From positions 9,528-73,376 of the forward strand of contig QKYT01000522.1 of assembly GCA_003550305.1 (NCBI GenBank): a stretch of DNA of 63,849 nucleotides, in the 5' to 3' direction. The DNA comes from Glomus cerebriforme (taxonomy: Eukaryota; Glomeromycota; Glomeromycetes; Glomerales; Glomeraceae). The position numbers and the translations under genes were made by a program. Within the stretch, counting starts at the first letter, position 1. Every line of letters starts with the position of its first letter. Below the pieces are notes generated by a model. The model ran no database searches, was not told where the DNA came from, and saw only the letters and a list, made by a program, of their open reading frames with translations. Below are positions 11,435-24,200 of this stretch, piece after piece.

Positions 11435-13748
11435 ATGTCACCCTCGCAAGCGAATAAAATTTATCCTTTTCATAGGAAGGATTTTCCGAAGCCACCGAGT
11501 GACTTCGAGGAATTAAACAGCGCATACGCCGCTGGAGACTACACTACTGCTGTCAAGATTCTCGATTTTTTGCTAACAAACATTACTGATCAAGTCAGTA
11601 ATTCTAAGCGTTGTGAAGCACGTGAACATGTTTTACTAGCGCGAGCCGTGTGTTTTCAGCAAATGAGAGAACATCAACAAGTAATATCAGATACTAATGA
11701 AGTCGTGAAAGTTACACTTATAAATGTTACTTCAACTTCTAACGTATCTATCAAAGCAAATGATCATATTTTCTGCCATATTTTAGCCTTATGGCTTAGA
11801 AGTTTGGCATTTGAGTCTCTCGAGAATTGGGAACGTGCTAAAAATGATCTTGGAGCATTGAAAACCCTAATCCTCGAGAAAAACAACAATATGATCACTT
11901 TCAAAACCGAAGGAGCACTTTCGGTTTTTTTACCTCACATGACTCCTTTAATAGCTCAATATAAAGTCAATTCTATTATGTTTAACTTACATTGTGTTAA
12001 TGATCGTCAACGACGTATGAATAGTTTGGTAGTAAAAGATGCAGCACGACGTAATGATTCATCTTTAGCATTTCGTTTGATCGATGAAGATATAGAAAAT
12101 TGTAATGATCTAGCTAAAAAATTTCACTATCGTTTATTATTACGAAGACCTTTACATCCCAATATTCATGTGAACATGTGGTATACCCTGGATCTCATGT
12201 TCGTAAGTGAAATGGGATTATTTAAAAGAGAAGATCTTATCGGAGTTCAAGGCTATAAACTTGGATGTAGATTGGTGGAAATTAATGTTGATAAAGAAAT
12301 ACCAGGGGAATATGAAGTTCAAGTTCGCCCTATGAGTGCGGAATCTCGTGAATGGAGCGATTGTGCTGATACAGATTGGGCAGGAGTTCAAAATGGAGGT
12401 AAAGGAGGTTTGGAGTTTCGTGTTGTACGTACCAGTAAGCAAGGACGTAACGGATTGAGTATATCTGATAGTTCTTCTTGTGAATCTAATGGATTTATTA
12501 CATCTAATGGATGTAATGGATCTAATGGATTCCTAAAATCTTCCGAGATTTTGAATGAAAATGCGAGTGGACATAGGCGAAAAAATTCAAATTCTAATCA
12601 GCAATTATACTTGTATGTTTATCCAATTCAGGCGATTATTAATGAAAATTACGACCATAGGAACGAAAATTCAGATTTTTTCAGCGGCAATGATATTAAT
12701 GGTAGTGTTAAGAATAAAAATATTGTGAATAGTAGTAATGATGATAAAGAGTACAATAGATATGTGCAAGAAAATCATCTTGTACCTTTGGCTATTGGAC
12801 CTATTCGTATTGTTAGTTGCAAAATATATTCTACTTCTTGTGTCCATCACTTACCACCAAATGGATCTAATTGTCCCATCCTTACTGAAAATAATATTGT
12901 TGCCATTCAATCTAAACCTTCGTGTGATTCAAAAGAAGTAACAAACAATTCTTTGACACCTCGTAGAAAAAGTCCCTGGAGTATTGATGATTGTCTTGTT
13001 GATAATTACCGAGGTTTTATCTTACCAAATGGGAAATATCTGATGATTAAAGAATTGTGGGATGCCGGGATTCCCGGAAAAGTATGGGATTCCGCATTTA
13101 TAATCGTTCAAATGATTAAAGATAATATTCTAAAAAATGGTAACTTATTTGTCGGAAAAAGGATTCTGGATATGTCAACAGGAACGGGTTTTGTTGGTTT
13201 ATATTTAGCCGCGTTTTTATCTTCTCTATCCGAGAAAAAGATTAATAATTCAAAAACGAATTTGATATTAACTGACTTGGATTATGCTCTGAAGTTGATT
13301 CGTGAGAATTTAGAATTAAATAAATTTCTACTAAACTCTAATAGTAACGTGACAATTGATGTGGAAGCATTAAAATGGGGTGATGTGTCAAAGGCAAAAA
13401 AACTTGGAGTTTTTGATTATGTCCTGGCCTCAGATGTTGTGTATGAACCAGGTAAAGGAATTCTTATGATTATACAAATTTATCATATCTTATTTATATC
13501 TTATCTGAGTATTAATTGTTTTTTTTTATATAGATTTGTTCGACGATCTTATACAAACTCTTATGGCCGTGTGTACTCCGGGGAAGACAAAGATATATCT
13601 TGGATATAAGAGACGAGGATTAAATAAAGATGAAGAGGCTCGATTCTTTGACAAATTACAAAACAAATTTCATAAATCTGCAGTTCAAGGACTAGGAAAT
13701 TTGGCTGAAGAGGGAAAGGTTAATGTTTATGAATTAAGTAGAAAATAA
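11435..13748 (+). CDS. Lysine methyltransferase-like protein (Methyltransf_16 type) with TPR-like N-terminus
   Basis: Two exons, 11435-13451 and 13534-13748, give 743 aa. I chose the ATG at 11435 (MSPSQANK) because the frame further upstream opens only with TTG. Residues ~25-110 look like TPR helices (LNSAYAAGDYTTAVKILDFL, ARAVCFQQM). The middle is variable and Asn/Ser-rich. Residues ~525-743 form a Rossmann methyltransferase: motif I ILDMSTGTGFVGLYLA (~577), an acidic LTDLDYAL strand, and ASDVVYEP (~667), the D-V-V-Y signature of METTL21/FAM86-type protein lysine methyltransferases. YLGYKRR and the late RFF segment follow. FAM86 enzymes modify translation factors, but the substrate here is unknown. 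No frameshift is seen. Confidence 0.82.
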
Positions 13749-15346
13749 GCTTATATCTGGCCAGCGAAATAGTCATGATGTATTGAATCAATAAATGATG
13801 TATGAATATGTATCATAATTAGCTTTTTTTTTTTTTTATGTATTTTTTTTGTGATTTATATTTATGCTTATTGAGGAATTTTATAAATTTTGACTTTTTT
13901 TTGACTCTGTTGATTTATATCATTTACAAATTTGTTCATTATCAAAAGAAAAAAAAATATTCATTTTATGAATGATAATAAATAAATAAATAGTAGGTTT
14001 GTAGAAGAAAAATGTATACATTGTTTAATTTCAAAGATAAATGCTTTCGATCAATTTTTTTTTAACGCGTTAAAATGACACTTGCACATGATTGGTAGTA
14101 ATTAATTTTTTCAGATGCAAAGTTACATGACCGATAATGAAAGAACAATGTTTTTTTAAAAAAAAAAAATTTTACAATCAAATCTATAAATAGATTTTTT
14201 AATTTTGAGTTTTCCTTATAAATAAAATTCATAAATAATTAAACCTTATTTGGATTAGTGAATAATAAAAATCAAAGGGATGCAATTAAAATTCAGGAAT
14301 TACATAACAATCTATAAAAAGTAAGATATTATGCAATAATATTAAGCGGGAAAAGATTATGATGAAATTTCCATTCGAAAAAGAAATTTTATTGCCTATT
14401 TAATACTATAATAATTTGGTGGTTTGATTAGAAGTTTACATAACTGCGGTTGGAATTAACAGGAAGTCATTTTAATTTCGGGTCCCAAGCTCAATTTAAT
14501 GGCCCCGATCTCTGGGTTCACAAGATCACATGATTTTAGTTTAAACGGAGTTTTATTGGTTGCTGCATATTACTCAATATAAAAAAAAATTTTATCCAAT
14601 TGATTTGGCGTAAAGCCGTAGTACTAAACTCAGCCCACTGCCTTTTTAGGGTTTGTGCCGCTAATCTGCTTTATTATGTTGTACTTTTTATCATATAAAC
14701 TCATTTTTCCAATCGAATGGTTTTTGTAAGTGCTTGCACTTCGGCTTTACTTCATAACTTTTCCGAAGGGTTTTTTCTTCTTTCTAAAAAAAAAAAATAC
14801 AAGTGGGTCTAATTAACGAAACGAAAGGTGTTTTTTTATATATAAAAAAAAAATTTTTTCCTATTTCTTTATCTTTTTATTATATTTTTCTTGCTTACTA
14901 ACATCCTTTTTATAATAATAATACATTTTTTTATATTAATAAAAAAATTTATTATTTATTATATATTTTTTTTTTTTTTTTATTCATATATATATATATT
15001 TTCACAATTTCAAATAAATAATTTTATTCACGTATATTTTTTTAATATTTAATATTTAATATTATTAATACTTATTTCTTTCTTTCTTCATATACACTTT
15101 TGGTTTCTTTCATCTTCAAAATCTTGGTGCAAATATATTTCTTTCCTTTTTTTAAACAATATATTTACAAAAAAAAATTTTTTTTTATCAAACTATATCA
15201 TTTCCTTTTTTTTATATATATATAAATATATATATACATATTATTAGTTTGGTTAAAAAAATTTTTTTCATTTTCAATATATATATATTATATATATATA
15301 TTTTTTTTTTNAAAAAAAAAATAATTAATTAAAATAATAGTAAATA
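13749..15346. other. Long AT-rich intergenic region upstream of the ankyrin gene
   Basis: No coding sequence is supported. It is dominated by A/T runs and (AT)n stretches. A run of ten T, one N and then A (15301-15322) lies just before the start codon and marks an unresolved base or join. The 5' leader and promoter of the next gene are probably here. Confidence 0.5.
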
Positions 15347-18183
15347 ATGGGCGGAAAAAATGGAAAAAATAGCCTCGAAGCATTAACTGTAACAGGTTCT
15401 GAAGACGAATGGGCAACAATTAGAGGTGAAGACTCTGAAGCAGAAAAAGAAGGAACCGGTTATTCTAGTCAAATAGAAGATAAGAAAAATGGAGAAATTA
15501 CAAACGATTTAAATGAAAATAAAGGTAAACGTGGAAGATCCCATACATCATCTTTTTTAGATGAAGGTTCGGAATTAAGTTCAGTAGACTCAAAAGATGA
15601 TGATGATTTGGATAGTGACAGTGAATATAAATATGAAGAAGAGGATGATGATTCAGCAAGAGCTGGACCAAGTAGAACTGCACAACCAAAAAGAAGAGGT
15701 CGTCCAGCAAAGAAAGTACAACTTTCTAAAGATAGTGAGGATGAAGATCATAAATCTATAGAAAATGTGGTGATGCCTAAAAAAAATAATGTAGTTAGCA
15801 AAACAGTTGGTAAACCAAGGGGAAGGAAACCAGGGAAACCAGGAAGACCAGCTGCACAAAAAGGTAAGCCGGGTAGGAAAAAAAATCCGGTTAAACCTAT
15901 AATTAATGATGATGATGAAGATGATAATAGAACACAACCAAACAAAAGAAGAGCTGGTGGTAAACGAAAAGATATCGATGAAAATGATGTTTTTGCTAGA
16001 GATAGAGCAGGACAAACTAATTTACACCGAGCTTGTCAGGAGGGAAATTTAGATAGAGTTACCAATTTAATAAATAAAGGATCTGACATTAATGCTCAAG
16101 ATCATGCAGGTTGGACATCACTTCATGAAGCTGCATTAGCTGGTCATTTGGACATTGTTGAATTCCTTTTGGAACAAGGTGCAGAAGTTAATGCTGCTTC
16201 ATTTGAAGATGGTGATACACCTCTACATGACGCAAGTGCTAAAGGTCACGCAGATGTTGTCTGGGCTTTAATGCAATATGGTGCGGATCCTGAAAAAACA
16301 AATGTGAAAGAAGAAAAACCAGAAGATCATGCAACAGATGATCGTGTAATAGATTATTTAAGAACTCCTATTGAATTTGTCAAAACACCTGGAAAAGCGA
16401 ATCAAAATAATAAACAAGGACAATTACAGGATAAAAAATCAAAGGATGAAGGTAACAGTCGTATTAGTGATTCAAAATTATCTAGAACTCAAAGGAAGGA
16501 ACAACAATTAATTAGGAACTTTCAATCTTTACAAAAACAAGAGGCAAGAAAACAATCGAGCGGGGGAAAACGTGGAAGACCACGTATCAGACGTGATGAT
16601 AATAGAAATGAAAACCTGGGATCAAATAATGTCTATCCAACAGGTACCAGAAGACGTTCCCTTAGAGACGGTAAAAGATTAAGCGGTGAAGTTCATAATA
16701 ATGGTGCTAGAGCATTTACATCAGCAAATGATGTTTTAAGAATGGATTTACGATTTAAAGATCCATCAACTGGTCGAACAAATCTTCATTTGAATGCAAA
16801 ACGTGGTAATAGTGAAATGGTTGCAAATATGATCGAAGCTGGGGCTAGCTATCTAATTAATACTAAAGATTATAATGGACGTACAGCTTTGCATGAAGCA
16901 GCTTATGAAGGTCATACTACAACTGTAGAAATTTTGATTGCTTTAGGTGCAGATGTTAATGTCAAAGACAAAAAGGATAATACTCCACTTCATGATGCAT
17001 CACATAAAGGTCATGGTGATGTTGTTAATATTCTATTAACTAATAATGCTAAACCCGATGATAAAAATAAGGATGGTAAAACACCTCTTGATATGACTAG
17101 GAAAAGAAAAGATATTGTAGAATTACTTTGTGATGCTCTCGAATTGGATGCTGACGAATACTTAGGTGCTCAACCTGCTGAAACTCCAAATCAGATGCAA
17201 ATAGACTCAGATTATGAAATGGAAAATGAATTTTCTGAAGAGGAATCAATACCTCCTCCTAATAATAAAAAATTAAAAGTAGAACATACTGAAATAACAG
17301 AAGCGGAAACAATAGAATTAAATGAATCAATAGAAGTTTCTGAGCCAATAGAAACTCAAAAGTTTGAAAAAAATTCAATACTTGAAATATCCAATAGTGA
17401 TGTAGACCTATTTTATACAGTTCAATTAGCCACAGATCGTCCAGGATATCCAATAACTGCATCAACAGATCCTCCAAATTCCCCATCGTTTGTTGTTGAT
17501 TTTCAAGCAGAATTATTTTTGCGATATCCTTTATCTACGTTATTGCAAAAACATCCAAATATAGTACGGAGAGAAGTAACGTATGTAGAAAAGGAAAGAT
17601 TATGGCCTTGTCTTCGTTCAACTATATGGAATCCACCGAAATGTAAACGTCCTTCAGAACTTGGAGTATTAGAAGCAGAACAGAGACAAAAATTTCTAAT
17701 ATATAAAATGTATTTTGTTAAGGTTAGTTTTCTTTTCTTTTCTTTTTTTTTTTTAAAAAAAAAACCACTTTTTTTTTAGTATACGATTACTTAAATAATT
17801 TTATTCTATATATTTAGTTTGATCAAATTTTAGAAATTTCTAATATTTCTAAAGAAGATATACCAACAATACCGTTAGACATATCAGATTATACAAATAA
17901 CGAAATGGAAGATTCTGATGATTTAACCGGTGATGTAGATTGCAATGCAATGGAGATCGACGATTTCACTTCTAAATTGCCACTTACCCCTACTTCACCA
18001 ACGACACCTTCTACAACTCAATGGGTTTCAGTGACATCAGATACGAATCAAATACAACCAACAATCAAGAATAGTCAACTTAAAACAACGACTTCGGGAA
18101 TAATAAAAAAAAGTTATTATCCGAAGCAACCTCCGCTCAAATTAGAATTAAAAGTTGGATCAACAATTAAAGAACATGAATAA
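15347..18183 (+). CDS. AT-hook and ankyrin-repeat chromatin protein, Hos4-like
   Basis: Two exons, 15347-17722 and 17818-18183, give 913 aa. After an acidic N-terminus, residues ~115-190 carry AT-hook-like cores (KRRGRPAKK, GKPRGRKPGKPGR). A first ankyrin block (~218-330) has GQTNLHRACQEGN, GWTSLHEAALAGH and GDTPLHDASAKGH. Another AT-hook (GKRGRPRIRR) lies near 408. A second ankyrin block (~471-585) has GRTNLHLNAKRGN, GRTALHEAAYEGH and NTPLHDASHKGH. The C-terminus is acidic, then a conserved-looking FLRYPLSTLLQKHPN/RLWPCL region. This layout resembles yeast Hos4, a subunit of the Set3 histone deacetylase complex, and metazoan ANKRD11/12. The nuclear, DNA-bound co-repressor role is inferred from family. 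The weak donor is GTTAGT. Confidence 0.8.
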
Positions 18184-18413
18184 ATACCTGATTATAGAAT
18201 TATATATTTGATTGAGGACAAAAAAAAATTTTTTATATTGATTTTTCATGTTTTTCCTTTGTTACGGTTGGTTTAATTTCCACTTTATAAAAAAAAAGGT
18301 ACTCTATGGACGTCCAAGGCGAAATGGTTTTTTATATAGTTCATTAAAGTACCCGTTGAAAATAGTTTTCTTCTCTTTCGGAAGGTTGAATATATAAATA
18401 TTTTTTTATAAAA

Positions 18414-18456
18414 AATAAACCCTATTATATATTCATTGTATATTATAGGGTTTATT
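18414..18456. repeat. Hairpin (imperfect 18-bp inverted repeat)
   Basis: AATAAACCCTATTATATA pairs with TATATTATAGGGTTTATT across a 7-nt loop, with a one- to two-base mismatch. It lies about 230 bp downstream of the ankyrin gene stop and could act at the 3' end or be a repeat remnant. Confidence 0.6.
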
Positions 18457-19065
18457 TTATTCTTTTTTTTTTTTGTCAAAAAAAAAGTGGCCTATTTCAA
18501 AAGTTATTCCTGTAAAAAAAGAAAAAATTTTGAATATTTAATTTGAAATTGGATTGAATTCATTGAAGTATGATTTGGTGGTTTCTTTTTGGCGTGTTCT
18601 TTACTATTTTCATGGATATACCGTATGGCTGGACATTTTTTAACTAAAGTTTTTGTACTTGGTTAAATCGATTTTTTTAAAAAGTTCAACTTCTTCCAAA
18701 CGGTTTCTCTTATGGTACTTTTTCACGTTTAATCACTTGTTAAGTTTCCCCATTGGAAAAAAAAATACCGTTCATATCCCTTTTAATATAATCTCTTTCG
18801 AATTTATACTTTTGAGATTATGATAAGCAAAAAAAAAAAAAAAAAAAGGAAAAAAATTAGAATTTTAATTTTACTGCCGTCTTTATATAAGGAAATTTAA
18901 TGAAAAAAAAAAGACTTTTTGGGAATAATTTACTTAACTTATAATATATTATTTCCGATAATTTTATCAATCATAAAATAAAAAGTAATAATATAATAAT
19001 AAGTACGTATTTCACGTGACTATTGGTCGGAGGAACCAAGCCTCGGATAAATTATTTTTTTTTTT

Positions 19066-19480
19066 NNNNNNNNNNNNNNNNNNNNNNNNNNNNNNNNNNN
19101 NNNNNNNNNNNNNNNNNNNNNNNNNNNNNNNNNNNNNNNNNNNNNNNNNNNNNNNNNNNNNNNNNNNNNNNNNNNNNNNNNNNNNNNNNNNNNNNNNNNN
19201 NNNNNNNNNNNNNNNNNNNNNNNNNNNNNNNNNNNNNNNNNNNNNNNNNNNNNNNNNNNNNNNNNNNNNNNNNNNNNNNNNNNNNNNNNNNNNNNNNNNN
19301 NNNNNNNNNNNNNNNNNNNNNNNNNNNNNNNNNNNNNNNNNNNNNNNNNNNNNNNNNNNNNNNNNNNNNNNNNNNNNNNNNNNNNNNNNNNNNNNNNNNN
19401 NNNNNNNNNNNNNNNNNNNNNNNNNNNNNNNNNNNNNNNNNNNNNNNNNNNNNNNNNNNNNNNNNNNNNNNNNNNNNNNN
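19066..19480. other. Assembly gap (415 N)
   Basis: The gap is bounded by a T-run on the left and an A-run on the right. Open frames reported across it are meaningless. Confidence 0.99.
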
Positions 19481-21199
19481 AAAAAATAAAAAAAAAAAAA
19501 GTATTTATAAAAAATTTTTATCAAAAAAGATTTTATTTTATTTTTAAACCATGAATGAGCGAATATTTTAGAGTACGTCATAGATTTATATGTTTTGTGT
19601 AACAATGAGTTACGAGTTTATTAAATATATTATCAAAGAATTAAATTTAAAATTAAATAAATAATAATTATTTTTTTTTTTAAAAAAAAAAAAGATCAAA
19701 AGTTTGGTGTAAGTGATCTCGAAATTGATTCTTTTTAAAATAATAATATATTGATCGTGGCTATGTTCTTGAGGTTGAGTATGTTTGTGTCTTTGAACAA
19801 ATTATTGAAATATCAGAAAAAGATTTTTAACAAATATTTTTTTTTTCTTATCGAACCAATAAATAAACACGGATAATAAAAAAACCAGAAATTTTTAAGA
19901 GATATTTTATTTTACTGACGGGAAATTATATATTAAAAGGCTTTTCTTCCGTTAAACATAACCACTGAATTCATCGCGATTATAATCAAAAGAGAATTTT
20001 CAATAGATTTTATTATGATAAAATAAATAAATATATTTAATATATCATCATAATTTCTCGTTCAGCCCCGTGAATAGATTATGTGAAAATCAACTGAGGT
20101 GAAGTCTGAACTCTGAGGTACTGTAACCGTAATCGATGCAAAAGTTTCTTCATGTCAAAAAAAAAAAAATAAAATTTCATGTCGTATAAACTGTTAACAA
20201 ATAAACAAATATGTAAATATATATATATATATGCAAGGAATATTAAAGCGCATTATTGTTTGTAGCCTATTATCAACCACATTGACATAAAAGAGAATTC
20301 ATATCATAAATAATCATACATATCATAAAAATTCTCAACTTAAACGCGTAAATACTAAATTTCGGTAAATTAAATTCCCAGTGACAGGTTTAAAAAAGGT
20401 TTTTAAAGTTTTTTTTTAAAAAAGATTATAAATATAATTAACCATAATAAGGTATATTAACCCTGGGAAACTTTTTGGAAATCTTATTAATAATGATTTT
20501 ATGTAATTTCATTTCATAAATTTTTATCCATCTAAAACTTTAACCTCTTATCAATTAATTAATGCATGTCGGAATTCCCTAGTATTACTACTTATTACTC
20601 TTTACTTAATAAAAGATGGATTTCGATATACACAAGAAAAAAATATGGTTATTAAAATTTATTTTTCGTGTTCAAGGAGGGTGATTGAAAATTGTGAACG
20701 CGTAAAATATTAACCTTTTTTAATTTTCTAATTTTAATGTTTGACTAACTATTTTATTTATTTCTTTGGATTTCTTTTCAATGAGTTAGACAAAGTCTCG
20801 TAAACTATAAACATTGTGTGAAAACGGTATAAAAAATGATGATCTAATTCATTTTCATCTTAATTTAGTTAATGCATGAAAATAAAAAATTCATACAAAA
20901 AGAGGAGGATTTGAGCGGTTTTTGATTCTGGAACGGTCTAGACAGGTCTATTAGAACACAACTAATTCGAGTATCCCGTTACTAAAACGGAAGATATCAA
21001 AAAAAGCATTCTTTTAATGGATAAAGCATTGAGTGAGTCAATATATATACAATTTTTAATATATATCACATATATTTCCTCTTTTAATAATTCGATTTCT
21101 TATCATACATTATTATTTATATCATTTTTGAAATCATTATTTTTTTATTTTTTAATTTTAATTTTTAACCTTTTTTTGTTCTTTAAATTTTTCCCCTGT

Positions 21200-21205
<6 letters not shown>

Positions 21206-21261
<56 letters not shown>
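21206..21261. repeat. 56-nt poly(T) tract next to the histidine kinase start codon
   Basis: An uninterrupted run of 56 T ends 15 bp before the ATG at 21277. It lies in the presumed 5' leader or core promoter. It may be a genuine homopolymer, a 3' splice tract, or an assembly effect. Confidence 0.9.
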
Positions 21262-21262
<1 letters not shown>

Positions 21263-21276
21263 AAAAATAAGCTTAT

Positions 21277-24200
21277 ATGTCGTTTGCTGGAACTGCAAAT
21301 ATTACCGAAATTCCTAATCAAAATGAAATTCCTATTGTTGACTTAAACTTAATCGAGTCTTTCGACTGGTCTTCTACTCCTTTAGGTCCTATGGACTCTT
21401 GGGATCCTACTTTTAAATCCACTGTGGTAATTATTCTATATTTTTATTATTTTTAATTATTTTAACTAATTGTTTAATATCAAAATGGTTTCTCCTCTTC
21501 GATAATTTTAAAATAACCCTAGTAAAAAAATAATCAATTTAGAAATTATGTATACATTCTGTTTTTCCAATAGCGATTTATTATGGTCCAGAATTGGTCC
21601 ACATATATAATCAAAGTTTGTATCATCATCTTACATAATTTAATTACATCATAATCATTAAATTACTGAATATTTTCCGAAAATACAAATTTAGTGTGGG
21701 TACCAATATTAAAAATGAAACACCCTCAAGGTTGGTCTTGTTTTTATTAATGCACATTTATGTTTATCATGTGACTTGTAACTAATCCTAATATTCTTTT
21801 TTGTATTAGCAATGGGACAACCATTTAATGAAGTATGGCCCGAGATTTATGAAGATCTTAAACCACTATTTAACGAGTAAGTTTTATTATTAAAAAAAAA
21901 AAAAAAAAGAGAACTAAAATATCATCTAATCTCTTTCTATTATAAAAGAGTGTTAAGCACAGGAAAAGGAAGATTTGAGGATGACAGGTTATTTCTATTG
22001 TTTAGAGATGGTTATGTTGAAGAAACATATTTTTCTTTCACATTTAGTCCAATCTTTAAAGAAAATGGAACAGTGGGTGGTATATTTAATGCGAGCCAAG
22101 AAACTACACAAAGAATTTTGGCAAACAGAAGAGTGAAAACTCTATCAGAATTAGGCAACAGGACTCCCGGTAATTTAAAATTTTTTGTGATTGTCACCTT
22201 TTATTTTATTTTTTTTTCCCAATATTAAGTCTAATATTTATATTTAACTAGGAGCGAAATCAGTCGAAAATGCGTGTCATTTAGTGACACAAACTTTACA
22301 CGAAAAAAATACCGATATATCATATGCCTTAATGTATCTTATAGAAAATTCTACTGTAAAATCCTCATTACAACCACGAGAAGCTCATTTAATAGCTACA
22401 ACATTTGATAAGGATTTAGATTTTCAAAAATGTGAAGATGGAGTTGATGAAATAACATTTGTACCTAATAAATCAAAAAGAGATTTACCTGAAAATCTAT
22501 TAGAAACTAAAGAAATTGTTGATTTAATGGAAATTCCTGATGAGATTAATGAATTGTTATATGGTGATTCAAAATTTGAATTATCACATAGAACCGGAGA
22601 AAAATATGTTACTAAAGATTCCTTATCAAGTTGGCCTTTACATTATGTAACACAAAAAAATTTACATATAACCGTGACTTTGAAAGATAAGTCACAAGCT
22701 GTATTATTTCCGGTGAAAACATCATCAGGTGGAAAAAATGTTTTAACTGCCATCATTATCCTTGGGATCAACCCTCACAGAGCACTTGATAAAGAATATA
22801 TGGAATTCTTACAGGTAATAAAATTTAAGATGTGGAAAAAAAAACTCCTTTGTCAAATGATAACACAATATAATGATTTATCTTTATATAGCTTGTAGTA
22901 GGTCAAGTATGTGTAAGTTTAACACATGGTAAATCTAGAGAAGAAGAACGTAAACAAGCCGAAATTTTGGCGGATCTGAATAGACAAAAGATCATGTTTT
23001 TTCAGAATATTTCACACGAGTTACGCAGTAAGTTTTTTTTTGTAGATAAAAAAGAATTAATTTGATTGAAGTTTCCTCATTAATCAATTGAAAATGTAAA
23101 TTTTAGCTCCCATTACACTTATGTTATCACCACTTGATGAAGTAATTTCCGAATGTGCACCTAACACAATTATGCATTCACATTTAAGTATGATTCAACG
23201 AAATACCAGACGATTGCTCAAATTAGTCAATACTTTACTACAAGTAAAATTAATTTTGATTTTAATCCAATCCAATTTTATATTGAGTATAATTGATTAA
23301 AAATGATAATTATTATATAATTAATTTAGTTTTCCCGTATTGAAGCTGGTAGAATGGATGCGATTTATTACGAAGTTAATATTGGACAATTAACATTAGA
23401 ATTAGCATCTAATTTTGAAAGTATGGCGAAATCGCTTAATTTAGATTATCGAATTGAAATACCCGAAAATTTTGATAATATGATGGAGAGAAAAACTTTT
23501 GTCGATTTGGACATGTACGAAAAGATCATATTTAATTTATGTAAGTGTTTAAATTTTCTTAATCGGATGAGGTTCATATTATAATAATAATAATTTTGTT
23601 TATTATTATTTTATTTATATAGGTTCAAATGCATTCAAACACACATGGAATGGTAATGTTACTGTGAAATTATACGCCGATAGAAATGAAAATAAAGAAA
23701 TTGTTGTAATGGAAGTTTCTGATACAGGTTTGTTTTAAATTTATTTCGATCTCGAAATTATATGATGCTCACATGATTTATTCTTCTGTTAGGTGTGGGA
23801 ATTCCAGAAAATGAAATCCCAAATTTATTCCAAAGATTCTACCGAATAGAATCACGTCAATCTCGTAGTCATGAAGGAACTGGTATAGGATTGGCATTAA
23901 TACATGAACTTATTACGCGTCATGGAGGTGGCATCAAATGTACTTCAGTTGTAGATCAAGGTACAACTTTTAAGATTTGGTTACCAACCGGACATGAACA
24001 TTTGCCACCGGGAAGGCTTCTCTTTCAAAAGGATATTAGCTCAGGAAAAGGAGGATATCACATGAATCAAGAAAATAAATTATTTGATAATAAACAATTA
24101 TATCTTGAAGAAGGATTACAATGGATTCAAAATAACGGACCAGAATTTAATGATGATACAGAAAATTATGATGATATGAATATGGATGTTGATAATTATG

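Larger units (their letters stand above)
18184..21276. other. Intergenic region containing a 415-N gap
   Basis: About 3.1 kb, of which 19066-19480 is N. Visible parts are AT-rich without a supportable gene. It holds a hairpin at 18414-18456, a CACGTG at 19013-19018 just left of the gap, and a 56-nt poly-T at 21206-21261. A gene hidden in the gap cannot be excluded. Confidence 0.5.

Noticed and set aside
15498..16015. Minus-strand Ile/Ser/Phe-rich frames opposite the ankyrin gene
   Set aside because: Antisense shadows of acidic and basic low-complexity coding sequence.
18414..18456. Telomere-like AACCCT/AGGGTT
   Set aside because: Single inverted occurrence in a hairpin, not a tandem telomeric repeat.
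19012..19605. Open frames spanning the N gap
   Set aside because: Their length comes only from undefined codons; no real residues support them.
21017..21346. 109-aa frame with a poly-Phe run
   Set aside because: It is a translation of the poly(T) tract in the kinase leader.
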